Made by a program: the position numbers and the translations under genes | DNA from: JAPPHA01 sp965242975 | GTDB taxonomy: Bacteria; Pseudomonadota; Alphaproteobacteria; Rhodobacterales; Rhodobacteraceae | Direction of reading: 5' to 3' | DNA length: 64,000 nt | NCBI GenBank assembly: GCA_965242975.1 | Contig: CBDETS010000007.1 | Coordinates: 4,588,001-4,652,000 of the forward strand | The notes under the pieces: model-generated | What the model saw: only the letters and a program-made list of their open reading frames with translations | What the model was told of the DNA's origin: nothing | Database searches by the model: none | Shown: positions 37,602 to 46,834 of the stretch, piece by piece | Layout of the letters: each line of letters begins with the position of its first letter | Position numbering within the stretch: position 1 is the first letter of the stretch

Positions 37602-38452
37602 TTGGGTTCCCCCTTCCGGACTCCTGGACCGATCCTGATCTTCCCGAATTCGCGGATCGTGTCGATGATTGCCGTCTCCGTCGGCAATCGTTCCATGGAT
37701 GATGCGCCATAAAAGCCGTGGCAATTCGGACTGTTGGCAAGAATATACGCTGCATCGGCGGGCATCGAAACCGGCCCGCCATGCACCAGGACAATGATGT
37801 CGTCCCTGACAGAGCGCGCCGCGTCGGCCCACTCTTCCACCAGGTCGGGACACTGCTCGAGGCCGAGGGCCGTTTCGGCGCCGATCGAGCCCCCGGTTGT
37901 CAGGCCGAGGTGGCAGACCACGATGTCGGCACCCGCCCGTGCCATCGCTTCCGCGTCGGCCACGGAAAAGACATATGGCGTCGTCAGCAGGCCCCTCTGG
38001 CGGGCCTCGCCGATCATGTCGACCTCCGTCGCGAACGACATTCCCGTTTCTTCGAGGTTGGCCCTGAAATTGCCGTCGATCAGGCCGACGGTCGGGAAGT
38101 TCTGGACCCCGCTGAACCCGGCATCGCGCAACTGGTCGAGGAAATTGCCCATAAGCCGGAACGGGTCGGTCGCGCATACACCCGCCAGGACCGGCGTGTT
38201 CCTGACGACGGGCAACACTTCGCCCGCCATTTCCATGACGATGCCGTTCGCATCGCCGTAGGGCATCAACCCCGCAAGACTTCCACGCCCGGCCATGCGG
38301 TAACGGCCGGAATTGTAGATCACGATCAGGTCGACGCCACCGGCCTCCTCGCACTTCGCCGACAGTCCGGTTCCGGCGCCGCCCCCGATAATCGGTTCGC
38401 CCCGTGCGATCTTTCGCCGCAAGCCTGCAATGATGTCTTCGCGTTCAAACAC
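37598..38452 (-). CDS. phosphoenolpyruvate-hydrolase-family (Tm-1 C-domain-like) TIM-barrel protein
   Basis: Protein of 284 residues. The family features are IIGGGAGTGLSAKCEEAGGV, DLIVIYNSGRYRMAGRGSLA, and a late glycine-rich strand GFYGASSMERLP. It resembles the C-terminal half of plant Tm-1 proteins and the bacterial PEP-hydrolase-like family. The GTG at 38452 overlaps the end of the upstream LivF/Tm-1-like fusion by eight bases and gives the natural N-terminus. The biochemical role in bacteria is unclear. Adjacency to a protein holding the other Tm-1 half suggests that the two work together. Confidence 0.85.
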   Translation of the reverse strand: MFEREDIIAGLRRKIARGEPIIGGGAGTGLSAKCEEAGGVDLIVIYNSGRYRMAGRGSLAGLMPYGDANGIVMEMAGEVLPVVRNTPVLAGVCATDPFRLMGNFLDQLRDAGFSGVQNFPTVGLIDGNFRANLEETGMSFATEVDMIGEARQRGLLTTPYVFSVADAEAMARAGADIVVCHLGLTTGGSIGAETALGLEQCPDLVEEWADAARSVRDDIIVLVHGGPVSMPADAAYILANSPNCHGFYGASSMERLPTETAIIDTIREFGKIRIGPGVRKGEPK

Positions 38453-40631
38453 TCTCGATTGCCCCCGCTGGAAGGCGTCCCGGCACGTTGTGCAATTCCC
38501 TGAAGGCACGCAGAACCTCGTCCGCGAACGCGTCATCGTTGATGTTGTGGGGTGACCGGACGAGGCGGCGTCCCGATGTCTGGCGGACACTATCTTCGAG
38601 TGCGCGGAACAGGGCGTCGTCGGCTTCGGAGTCCCAGAATGGCTGCCCTTCCCGATCCAGCGCCGAAACGCCGCCTTCGGGCAGGAAGAACCTGACGGGG
38701 CCATTCATCCGGTTCAGCCTTTCGCCGATCCAGCGCCCGATCCTGTCATTTTCCTCAGGCGATGTCCGCATCAGTGTGACCTGGGGATTGTGCATGTACA
38801 GGTTCCGGTCGCGGTAGTGTTCGGGAACCGAATCCGGATCCCTGAAATTGACCATGTCGAGGGCGCCGCAGGCCCCGATGTAGGGAATCTCGGTTCGGAT
38901 CGACGCACCGAACCTGTCTTCGTTTGCGGCGAAAACACCTCCGGCGATCATGTCGCAAACCTCTGTCGTCGTAACGTCGATGACCGCCGCAAGCTTGCCG
39001 GAGTCCAGCAGTTTCTCCATCGAGCGTCCGCCGACGCCCGTGGCGTGAAAGACGAGGCAATCATAGGTCCCGTCGAGTGCGGACGTGATCCGTTGGACGC
39101 ATGGCGTCGTCACGCCGAACATTGTCAGTCCGACCGCGGGCTTGTCGGCGGTTTCCTGCGTCGAGTTGCGCGATCGGCTGTTGACCATGCCGGCAAGCGC
39201 GGCCGCGGCATTGGTCAGGACGTCACGGGTGATCGTGTTGATTCCCTGCACGTCCGCTACCGAGTGCAGCATGAGAATGTCCGTTGGACCGACATATTCC
39301 GACACGTCGCCGCTGGCGACCGTGGAAACAACCAGTTTCGGAACGCCGACCGGCAACGACCGCATGGCGGGAGTGACAAGTGCGGTCGCTCCGGAACCTC
39401 CGGCACCGATGATTCCGGCCACTCCCGGATGATTGCGAATCCAGCGTTCGAACGCGACCGCCATCCCGCTGACCGCCGACCCCCGGTCGCCGGTGAAAAC
39501 GCCCGGGGCTCCGCGGGGATGGAATCCCGCGATGACATGAGGCGGAATCTCGGCACCGGAAGGCTTCCCGCTTGTCGACAGATCGGCAATCTGAACCCTG
39601 AGTCCGTGTCCGTTCAGGCGGTCGCGGAGGTACCGCAGCTCATCGCCCTTAGTGTCGAGCGTCCCTGCGACCAGGACGGTTTCCGAGAGCCGGCGGGTTG
39701 CCGGGCGGTGATCCTTGATCGTCTCGCCGTTTCGCGGCCGGAGGTCGGTGCGTGTCCGGGCGCTTCCCTCGATGACCCGAACGGGAACGGGTTGCGACCA
39801 CCGGTCGGGTATTTTCGGGTTTGACAGGTACACGCGTTGCGGACCGTACGCGGAACCGGCCGCTGCCTCCCGCGTGCGCCCGGTTTGCGCGGCATGCCCG
39901 GTGTCGTCATGGGCATGCCGCCCCACTCCGAGCAACGCCTGTTGCAGGTTCGTGTCGTCGGCAAGTGACGCGGCCTCCAGCGTCCTGTTGATCCTGCCGT
40001 TGACCATGATCGCAACCTGTTCGGAAACGGCACAGGCGACGCCAATGTTCTGTTCGATGACCAGGACGTCGACCCCTCCGCTTTCCGCCAAGCGGATGAG
40101 CGTATCTTCGACCTGGCGAACGATCATCGGCGCAAGGCCTTCGGTCGGTTCGTCCATGACGAGCAACTTCGGGTTGAGCAGCAGGGCACGCCCGATGGCA
40201 AGCATCTGCTGTTCACCTCCGGACAGGTGGCCCCCGAGGTTCTGTCGCCGTTCCGCCAATCTCGGGAAGGTGGAGTAGACCCGGTCCTTTGTCCACGACC
40301 CTTCGCGTTGCGCGACCAGGTCGAGGTGCTCTTCCACGGTGAGGGACCGCCAGATCCTCCGGCCCTGCGGAACATACCCGATTCCGGACCTGGCTATATC
40401 AGCCGGATTGACTCCGACAAGAGGTTTCCCCCTGAAACTGATCGAGCCCGACGATACCGTTACCAGGCCCATGATGGCGTTGCAGAGGGTCGTCTTTCCC
40501 ATGCCGTTGCGTCCCACCACGGAGAGTATTCCCTGGCGCAGAACGAGGTCCACGCCCTGGAGCGCATGGCTGTTGCCGAAAAAGACGTTCAGATTCTGGA
40601 GTTCGAGGGTCGACCCGTTCGCGTCACGCAT
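38445..40631 (-). CDS. fusion: LivF-type ABC ATPase + Tm-1-like (UPF0261) domain
   Basis: Protein of 728 residues. Residues about 5-240 are a LivF ATPase: Walker A GRNGMGKTT, GYVPQGRRIW, signature LSGGEQQMLAIGRA, Walker B LVMDEPTEGLAP. A Pro/Arg-rich linker (about 245-320) leads to a Tm-1-like UPF0261 domain (about 325-720) starting VLVAGTLDTKGDELRYLRD, with GAGGSGATALVTPAMRSLP and TPCVQRITSALDG. The ATG at 40631 has GGAGGAGGC six bases upstream; an ATG at 40646 is possible. The ATPase half serves the LivHM permeases upstream. The other half is probably enzymatic and acts on the imported compound. Confidence 0.88.
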   Translation of the reverse strand: MRDANGSTLELQNLNVFFGNSHALQGVDLVLRQGILSVVGRNGMGKTTLCNAIMGLVTVSSGSISFRGKPLVGVNPADIARSGIGYVPQGRRIWRSLTVEEHLDLVAQREGSWTKDRVYSTFPRLAERRQNLGGHLSGGEQQMLAIGRALLLNPKLLVMDEPTEGLAPMIVRQVEDTLIRLAESGGVDVLVIEQNIGVACAVSEQVAIMVNGRINRTLEAASLADDTNLQQALLGVGRHAHDDTGHAAQTGRTREAAAGSAYGPQRVYLSNPKIPDRWSQPVPVRVIEGSARTRTDLRPRNGETIKDHRPATRRLSETVLVAGTLDTKGDELRYLRDRLNGHGLRVQIADLSTSGKPSGAEIPPHVIAGFHPRGAPGVFTGDRGSAVSGMAVAFERWIRNHPGVAGIIGAGGSGATALVTPAMRSLPVGVPKLVVSTVASGDVSEYVGPTDILMLHSVADVQGINTITRDVLTNAAAALAGMVNSRSRNSTQETADKPAVGLTMFGVTTPCVQRITSALDGTYDCLVFHATGVGGRSMEKLLDSGKLAAVIDVTTTEVCDMIAGGVFAANEDRFGASIRTEIPYIGACGALDMVNFRDPDSVPEHYRDRNLYMHNPQVTLMRTSPEENDRIGRWIGERLNRMNGPVRFFLPEGGVSALDREGQPFWDSEADDALFRALEDSVRQTSGRRLVRSPHNINDDAFADEVLRAFRELHNVPGRLPAGAIESV

Positions 40632-41418
40632 GCCCGCCTCCTCCAAGATAGAGGGACTGGACCTCCGGGTCGTCTTCTATCTCTGCCGGCTTGCCCTCCT
40701 TGAATATGCGTCCATTGTGCATCATCGTGACGAATTCCGAGACCTGGAGCGCGACGTCCATGTCGTGTTCGATGATGATGTACCCGATGTGGCCGGGAAG
40801 CCCCGTGAGTATCTCGATCAACTCCCCCCGCTCGGTCGGCGAGAGCCCCGCCGCCGGCTCATCGAGAAGCAGCAGCCGGGGCGCACCCGCGAGAGCCATC
40901 GCGATTTCCAGCTGACGCTGCTGGCCATGGGACAATTCCGATACAAACGTTTCCATGACCTTTTCCAGGTGCGCAACGCGCACGAGTGACTCGGCACTGG
41001 CCATCACGGATTCATTCCGCCGTGGCCGGATCATGGAAAACCTGCCGCGCAGGACCCCCCGGCACGCCAGGTAGACGTTGTCCAGGACGGTGAGCCCGGA
41101 AAAAAGCAGGGAGATCTGGTAGGTTCGCCTCAGTCCGCGGCGAATCCGTTCATGCGGCGGAAACCCCGTGACATCTTCGCCGTAAAACCTGATCGATCCG
41201 GCCGAAGGCGGGAAATCGCCGGAAATGCAATTGAAGAGCGTGGTCTTTCCGGCGCCGTTCGAGCCCAGTACCGCCCGGCGCTCGCTCGGCCGCAGCGTCA
41301 TCGAGATGTCGTCGAGCGCGACAAGCGCGCCGAAGCTTTTCGAAACCCCGCGGAGCTCAAGGGCATTTGCCGTTCCCGTAGCGGACAGGCGATCGGAGAA
41401 ACTCCCGGATTCCGTCAC
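40624..41418 (-). CDS. ABC transporter ATPase (LivG family), second system
   Basis: Protein of 264 residues. Walker A is GSNGAGKTT near residue 54, the signature LSHGQQRQLEIAMAL and Walker B LLLDEPAAGLSP are typical of LivG. The start overlaps the LivM stop (ATGA), and its stop overlaps the beginning of the LivF fusion, so the order LivK-H-M-G-F is preserved. It would dimerise with the fused ATPase in the inner-membrane complex. Confidence 0.9.
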   Translation of the reverse strand: MTESGSFSDRLSATGTANALELRGVSKSFGALVALDDISMTLRPSERRAVLGSNGAGKTTLFNCISGDFPPSAGSIRFYGEDVTGFPPHERIRRGLRRTYQISLLFSGLTVLDNVYLACRGVLRGRFSMIRPRRNESVMASAESLVRVAHLEKVMETFVSELSHGQQRQLEIAMALAGAPRLLLLDEPAAGLSPTERGELIEILTGLPGHIGYIIIEHDMDVALQVSEFVTMMHNGRIFKEGKPAEIEDDPEVQSLYLGGGGHA

Positions 41419-42470
41419 GGTGAATCGCCGCCACGAACACGCAGGGGATCACGCGCCCGGCTGGCGCGCAATTTTTCCCACAGCCCCAGGATCCCGTCAG
41501 GCGACCAGAACACGATCAGCAGGAAACCGAGGCCGATAAGGAGCTGGAAACGCTCGCCGCCGGCGCCAAGCGCGACCAGTATGTCGATCGCGAACGTCTT
41601 CAGTATGACATAGACGATCGAGCCGACGAATGGACCGATCGGATGCCGGAGCCCGCCGATCACGGCGATGACCAGGATGTCGATGACAGGGCCGATGCCC
41701 GCCGTGCCCGGCGAGATCTGGGCTGACTGCCAGGTCAGCAGGATTCCTCCCGTCGCGGCAGGAAATGCCGCGAAGGTATAGGCCGCGACCCGGTGCAGGG
41801 TCACGTCATATCCAAGTGCCGCCATGCGTCTCGGGTTATCGCGCACGCCCTGCAGAGCCAGTCCCATGGGAGAGCGGCTGATGTAGAGGACCACGAAATA
41901 CCAGAATCCCGCCCAGAACAGGGTGAGGTAGTAGAATGCGGTCGGATGGCGCCAATCGACGTTGAAGACCTCGGGAGGCAACACCCCGTTGAATCCCGAG
42001 AAGCCGTTGAAAATGGTGTAGTTCTGACGGGTGAAGTAAAAAAAGGCCGAGGCGATGGCGAGCGTGATCATGATCGTGTAGATGCCCTCGGTCCGAACCG
42101 CGAGCCATCCGGTCAATGTCGCGAAGATTGCCGCGATGAGCAGGGCCAGGGGGATGACCAGGTACCAGGACCACCCGAGGCTGATGTCGGTTATGGCGCT
42201 GTTTCCGAAAATCGCGACCAGGTAGCCGGCAAGCCCGGCTACCGTCATCTGCACGAGGCTGACCATGCCTCCATATCCGGCCAGGAACATGAGGCTCAGC
42301 GAGATCATTCCGAGGATGAAGGTCCAGCCGAAAATCTGGAACAGCACGAATTCACCGGCGAAAGCCGGCATGATCAACAGCAATGCACCGACGACCCAGT
42401 AGGCGGGCGGAACGCGTTCGAACCATCGTCGCCAGGGCGCGGGGCTTCTTTCCACACTAATGTCGGCCAT
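41415..42470 (-). CDS. ABC permease (LivM family), second system
   Basis: Protein of 351 residues with eight to ten membrane helices. The family motifs are FLAGYGGMVSLVQMTVAGLA near residue 63, the coupling region ALQGVRDNPRRMAALGYDVT near 225, and GGLRHPIGPFVGS near 288. The LivM here carries VQM in place of the usual GHA after VSL. It pairs with the LivH permease encoded three bases upstream. Confidence 0.9.
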   Translation of the reverse strand: MADISVERSPAPWRRWFERVPPAYWVVGALLLIMPAFAGEFVLFQIFGWTFILGMISLSLMFLAGYGGMVSLVQMTVAGLAGYLVAIFGNSAITDISLGWSWYLVIPLALLIAAIFATLTGWLAVRTEGIYTIMITLAIASAFFYFTRQNYTIFNGFSGFNGVLPPEVFNVDWRHPTAFYYLTLFWAGFWYFVVLYISRSPMGLALQGVRDNPRRMAALGYDVTLHRVAAYTFAAFPAATGGILLTWQSAQISPGTAGIGPVIDILVIAVIGGLRHPIGPFVGSIVYVILKTFAIDILVALGAGGERFQLLIGLGFLLIVFWSPDGILGLWEKLRASRARDPLRVRGGDSP

Positions 42471-42473
42471 GAT

Positions 42474-43499
42474 TCAGTTTCGCCCGAGCAGGCCCTGCGG
42501 GCGGAAGGCCAGCACCAGCGCCATGATCAGGAAAGTCAGTACGACGGAATAGGTCGGGAAGTACACGGATCCGAACTGCTCGGCGATTCCGATCAGCAGC
42601 GCACCCAGGGCGGCTCCCGGTATCGACCCCATGCCCCCGACAATGACCACCACCAGCGACGCCAGCAAAAACCTGATATCCTCGCCGGGGGCAATGGATT
42701 GAAAGGTTCCGCCGACGACGCCGGCAATACCGGCCAGGCCGGCTCCAAACGCGAATACGCCCGCGAACACGATCTGAATGCGCGCACCCGTTGCCGACAG
42801 CATGTCGCGGTCATCGACCCCTGCCCGGATCAGCATGCCCACGCGGGTGCGGTTCAGTGCAACCCACATGGCCAGACCCACGACCACGGATGCAACGAAA
42901 ATGACGATCCGCACGAGCGGATACTTCAGGTAGATGAGTTCACCCGTGGACCGATGTACGCCGGTCGCAAAGAATGTCTCCATCGGCCCGGACAGCCAGC
43001 TCGGCGCGGCGATGTTGTAGAAGTCACCGCCAAACGCCCAAAGCATGAGATCGGCAAACACGATCGAGATGCCGATGGTAACCAGTGTCTGCCGGAGATC
43101 CTGGCCTTCCATTCGCCGAAACACGAAGACCTGCAGGAGGATTCCGATCAGTCCGACCGCAATGAACGCGGCGGGAAACGCCAGGAGCCAGTAGCCGGTC
43201 CACTCGGCGAAGAAATATCCGACATAACCTCCGAGCAGGTAGAGCGATCCGTGGGCCAGGTTGACGTTGCGCATCAGGCCGAAAACGAGTGTGAACCCGC
43301 TTGCGACCAGGAAATACAGACCACCCAGCGTTATGCCGTTGAACAGGGCATTCAGGAACACTTTCTTCTTGCCGATCAGACCGACAAGCCAGGCTGGCCA
43401 GATGGCAAACGCCAGGTAAAGGATGACGGCCGCAACGATCGCGGCTATCGCGACTCTCCAGGGGTGGCGTTCGAGGGCAGTCTTCATGCCATGTGCCAA
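42474..43499 (-). CDS. ABC permease (LivH family), second system
   Basis: Protein of 341 residues. The N-terminal part holds an additional hydrophobic segment (about 14-40) before the LivH core, which starts NALFNGITLGGLYFLVASG and carries NVNLAHGSLYLLGG. The C-terminus has VVIVGGMGSIPGAALGALLI and FRPQGLLGRN. No ribosome binding site separates the ATG at 43499 from the in-frame ATG at 43487, so the start is uncertain by four residues. The gene is separated from livK by 225 bp containing a hairpin. Confidence 0.88.
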   Translation of the reverse strand: MAHGMKTALERHPWRVAIAAIVAAVILYLAFAIWPAWLVGLIGKKKVFLNALFNGITLGGLYFLVASGFTLVFGLMRNVNLAHGSLYLLGGYVGYFFAEWTGYWLLAFPAAFIAVGLIGILLQVFVFRRMEGQDLRQTLVTIGISIVFADLMLWAFGGDFYNIAAPSWLSGPMETFFATGVHRSTGELIYLKYPLVRIVIFVASVVVGLAMWVALNRTRVGMLIRAGVDDRDMLSATGARIQIVFAGVFAFGAGLAGIAGVVGGTFQSIAPGEDIRFLLASLVVVIVGGMGSIPGAALGALLIGIAEQFGSVYFPTYSVVLTFLIMALVLAFRPQGLLGRN

Positions 43500-43664
43500 G
43501 TGCCATGCCGGAAACCGCCCATGGAACTACGTTTTGAATCCATGGTCGAATCCTAACTGTCCCGGGCGCTGTCGGTACGCCAGGGACTCCTGTCGGCCCC
43601 GCTGCCATGTCCGTCCTCCACTGCCACGCATGGGCGGAGGAGCACGGACTCCATTGTCAAGAAA

Positions 43665-43687
43665 CCCGGGCAGCGAGGCCGCCCGGG
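43665..43687. promoter_or_regulatory. GC-rich hairpin between livK and livH
   Basis: CCCGGGC and GCCCGGG pair as a 7-bp stem around a 9-base loop. Such hairpins between a binding-protein gene and its permease genes often stabilise the upstream message or partly terminate transcription. That role is inferred from position. Confidence 0.35.
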
Positions 43688-43724
43688 CCGCAAACTGTCT
43701 CGAGCAAGCGTGTTCCAGTCGCCC

Positions 43725-44981
43725 CTATTCGTAGGACGTCTTGCACTCCGGAACTTCGCGACTCGGAAGACCGATCCTGGCGAATGCGTCCGGATCTATG
43801 CCCAACGTCTGGTTGACGTTCTCCTTGATCGAGACCAGTTGCGTCGCGAGGTTTCCGTCATCGAGTTCGACGACCTCGGACACGAAGTTGGTTCCGATGG
43901 CCTGGCGATTGTCGTCAAGACGAATCTTGCCGTTCGGCGCGTCCAACTCGAGCGACGAAAGGCATGACCGGAAAGCTGCCTGTCCGTCGGAAAGGTCGCC
44001 ACCGACCTCGTCAAGGCATGCCAGTGCAGCGTTCGTGGCATTGTAATAACCGGTCGCCAGCAAGGATGGGCTCGGGAACCTCTGGTCGGGCGGGAACGTG
44101 TCCTGGTAGGCCTTGACGAACGCCTGCCAGCCGGGATCGTCCCAGGTGTCTGCTTGAGGACCGGAAGAAGGCACACCAATCAGCGCTTCCTTCGCGGATC
44201 CCTTTGAACTCAGCACGGTTCCGTCAACCATGATGGTTCCGCCGATCAGGTTGGCATCACCACCGGCTTGCTGGTACTGGTTCAGGAAGTTGACCGCATC
44301 ACCTCCGCCAAGGCCGAGATAGATCGCGTCGACATCGTCAGGCAGGGCCGCGATGATCGATCCGAAGTCCTTCGTTCCCAACGGAACCCAGAGCCGTTCG
44401 GTGATTTCGCCTCCAGCCTGGCAGAATTCAAGCGCGAGGCCGAATACCTGGGTATAGACAAAGGAGTAGTCTTCCCCGATGGTTGCGATCGTGCGGTAGC
44501 CCTTTTCGTTGTAGATGTAGTCACCCAGCCCGGCTGACCATTGCGCACCGTCCATGTTGAACCTGTAGAAGTTCTCCGACGGCGTGACATAGGTCGTTTC
44601 CTGCGCACCGGATATCCCGTTGATGAAGGTGACGTGCGGCTGCGTCTTCGAATAGTCGCGAAGCGCGATTCCTTCGGAACCGGAGAGCGGGCCGATCACG
44701 ATTTCGACGCCGTCCTGTTCCACGACCTTGCGGGCAGCGCGTACCGCGCTGTCCGGGCTGGCATCGGTGGCGCCGATGACGAGTTCGATTTCGCGGCCAC
44801 CGGCCATTTTGTCAGCCTGTGCCAGGGCGGTCTTGAGGCCGCGCACCCCGTCTTCTCCAAGGACGGTGTATGTCCCTTCAAGTGTCGCAAGCACCCCGAC
44901 CTTGAGCGGTTCAGCCACTAGCGAGCTCGAGCCGGTCGCGATGGTAAATGCGGCGATTGCGCCGAGCAATCTGGAATACAT
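43725..44981 (-). CDS. ABC substrate-binding protein (LivK/amide-type)
   Basis: Periplasmic type-I binding protein of 418 residues. A signal peptide covers about residues 1-23, with likely cleavage after VAEP or before it. The mature part begins PLKVGVLATLEGTYTVLGED, typical of the Peripla_BP_6 family, and has the hinge-side motifs VIGPLSGSEGIALRDYSKTQ and FPSPSLLATGYYNATNAAL. It determines the specificity of the second liv system. A GGGGAG ribosome binding site lies about 7 bases before the ATG. It is the first gene of the long minus-strand block. The ligand cannot be read from sequence. Confidence 0.9.
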   Translation of the reverse strand: MYSRLLGAIAAFTIATGSSSLVAEPLKVGVLATLEGTYTVLGEDGVRGLKTALAQADKMAGGREIELVIGATDASPDSAVRAARKVVEQDGVEIVIGPLSGSEGIALRDYSKTQPHVTFINGISGAQETTYVTPSENFYRFNMDGAQWSAGLGDYIYNEKGYRTIATIGEDYSFVYTQVFGLALEFCQAGGEITERLWVPLGTKDFGSIIAALPDDVDAIYLGLGGGDAVNFLNQYQQAGGDANLIGGTIMVDGTVLSSKGSAKEALIGVPSSGPQADTWDDPGWQAFVKAYQDTFPPDQRFPSPSLLATGYYNATNAALACLDEVGGDLSDGQAAFRSCLSSLELDAPNGKIRLDDNRQAIGTNFVSEVVELDDGNLATQLVSIKENVNQTLGIDPDAFARIGLPSREVPECKTSYE

Positions 44982-45206
44982 TGAATTCTCCCCTCTTGAT
45001 TGAATTGAGACGATTGAATGTCTTTACCTGCGAAGGTGCGACAGTGAAGAAGCTATGAGCCCAAGTGTCAACCCGGTGCACGGGAAAACATGCCCCGAGA
45101 CAGGGGGATTCATGGACGGCAGGTGCGGTCCGCGAAACGAGCGATGAACTCGAACCGGATTGTGATGGTCGCGAAACGCGCGACTCCCGGGGTTCTTCCG
45201 CCGTGG

Positions 45207-46019
45207 TCAGTCGACGAATGCGCGTTCGACGACGTAGGTATCCGGGGAACTGTTCGAGCCTTCTGCCAGGCCGAATCCTTCCATGAGTTTCCTCGTGTCG
45301 TTCAGCATGGCCATTGAGCCGCAAATCATGCCACGGTCCGACCCGGGATCAATTGGCGGAAGGCCGAGTTGGTCGAACAGGCGTCCGGATGTGATGTGTT
45401 CGGTGATTCGGCCGGTCCGGTTGAATTTCTCGCGCGTCACCGTGGGATAATGAAACAGTCGGTTCCCGGCGAACTCGCCAACCAGCGGGTCGTTCCTGAC
45501 GAGGTCCACGAGTTCCATGCCGAACTCGAGTTCGGCCACTTCCCGGCACGTATGGGTCAGGATGACCGTGCCGAACTTTTCGTAGGTTTCCGGGTCGCGG
45601 ATCAGCGAGGCGAAGGGGGCGATGCCGGTCCCGGTGGAAAACATGTAGACCCGCTTTCCTGGGAGGAGCGCGTCATTCACCAGCGTACCGGTCGGTTTCC
45701 GCCTCATCAGCACCGTATCGCCTGGTCGGATTTCCTTCAGGTGCTCGGTGAGCGGGCCGTCCGGAACCTTGATCGAGAAGAACTCGAGCTCGTCGTCCCA
45801 GGACGGGCTGGTGATGGAATAGGCCCTGTAGACCGGCTTTTCGGCGTTCGGGAGCCCGATCATCACGAATTCGCCCGAACGAAACCGGAAGGACGGCGGC
45901 CGGGTCATGCGAAACCGGAACAACCGATCGGTGTAGTGCGTGACCATCGTCACCGTTTCCGCGAATACACCAGCGGGAATCGGAAAAACGTTGGGCTTGG
46001 CCTGCACAACTGTCGTCAT
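45207..46019 (-). CDS. fpr: ferredoxin/flavodoxin-NADP+ reductase
   Basis: FAD-dependent reductase of 270 residues that exchanges electrons between NADP(H) and ferredoxin or flavodoxin in the cytoplasm. The FAD motif RAYSITSP is near residue 61, the NADP pyrophosphate motif is FSTGTGIAPFASLIRDP near 120, and GMICGSMAMLNDTR follows near 225. The C-terminus ends in VVERAFVD, typical of the alphaproteobacterial Fpr type. The ATG at 46019 follows a GGAG seven bases upstream; the extension to 46052 adds only 11 residues. It could serve the redox needs of the hydroxylase block, but it seems to be its own transcription unit. Confidence 0.9.
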   Translation of the reverse strand: MTTVVQAKPNVFPIPAGVFAETVTMVTHYTDRLFRFRMTRPPSFRFRSGEFVMIGLPNAEKPVYRAYSITSPSWDDELEFFSIKVPDGPLTEHLKEIRPGDTVLMRRKPTGTLVNDALLPGKRVYMFSTGTGIAPFASLIRDPETYEKFGTVILTHTCREVAELEFGMELVDLVRNDPLVGEFAGNRLFHYPTVTREKFNRTGRITEHITSGRLFDQLGLPPIDPGSDRGMICGSMAMLNDTRKLMEGFGLAEGSNSSPDTYVVERAFVD

Positions 46020-46123
46020 TTCTGCACTCCAGGGATCGTTGACCGCGGCCACATCGTCGAATGAGACGAGACCGTGATCTTCCCGCGTGCGAATCGGGGT
46101 TCACTCGGGGTCGGATTGAATCG

Positions 46124-46139
46124 TTTGTATACGAACAAA
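46124..46139. promoter_or_regulatory. TTTGTATACGAACAAA, operator-like site upstream of fpr
   Basis: An imperfect palindrome with TTTGT and ACAAA half sites, about 105 bases before the fpr start. The form resembles GntR-family operators (core TnGTnnnACnA-like), but no regulator gene of that family lies in the window. Confidence 0.3.
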
Positions 46140-46359
46140 TGGAGTTGTACAGGCCATCTGTCAATTCATGGATCACGGACACCGTGACTGAAGGGACGGG
46201 CATCATGGCACGTGGCGGTCCCGGTGACGTCGGAGATCAAACCCCATGATCGGCTGACATGGATTCCATGAATGAACACCTTCATGCCTTTCGAGATCGG
46301 GTCGCCGTTTGCTCGCCAGCATGGAGCAGGGACGTCGCTCCGGTCGAAAGACAGTGATC

Positions 46360-46830
46360 TCAATTCCCTGCGAAAGCGATCAATCGTCCGCATGCCAGTG
46401 CGCCAAGCCAGCAAACGGTCGAGAGGACAGCGTGACCGGCAAGGCGTGCGCGGGGGACGTCCTTGAGCAGGAATCCGTGGGACAGGCACAGGATGAGTGC
46501 CGAGAGAACTCCGACCGCGATGAAAGCCAACTTGAGCTGCAGGAATCCGATGCCGCTGTATTCACGCGCCCGGACGGAGAACAACAACGTTCCCGTGAGC
46601 AGCGCAAGGATCAGCCCGCTCGCAGCAACCGGTGCCAACACGCGCACCATGGCTTCGCGAGAAACACTGCGCCACGCGCCGAGAAGCCGCAGATTGAGCG
46701 GAACGACGGAACCGACCAGCAAGGCGATTGCGAAGATGTGCACGGCGTTGACCCCGGCATAGGTCCAGCGGGAACCACGCAGAGCCTGCGGGATGGCCGT
46801 CCCCTCGAGCGCTGCGAACAGGACCTCCAA
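46360..46830 (-). CDS. four-helix membrane protein (DUF2214/DUF6644-like)
   Basis: Protein of 156 residues with four hydrophobic helices: VNAVHIFAIALLVGSVVPLN, VLAPVAASGLILALLTGTLL, FLQLKLAFIAVGVLSALILC, and VLSTVCWLGALACGRLI. The conserved histidine after VNAV and a second in the C-terminal half are seen in related small membrane proteins that may bind haem. It follows the DUF6152-like gene by four bases, so the two are one transcription unit. The function is unknown. Confidence 0.7.
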   Translation of the reverse strand: MEVLFAALEGTAIPQALRGSRWTYAGVNAVHIFAIALLVGSVVPLNLRLLGAWRSVSREAMVRVLAPVAASGLILALLTGTLLFSVRAREYSGIGFLQLKLAFIAVGVLSALILCLSHGFLLKDVPRARLAGHAVLSTVCWLGALACGRLIAFAGN

Positions 46831-46834
46831 GGTC

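Noticed and set aside
41793..43556. 587-codon plus-strand frame opposite livM and livH
   Set aside because: Antisense shadow rich in Asp, His, Gln and Glu; both permeases on the other strand are clear.
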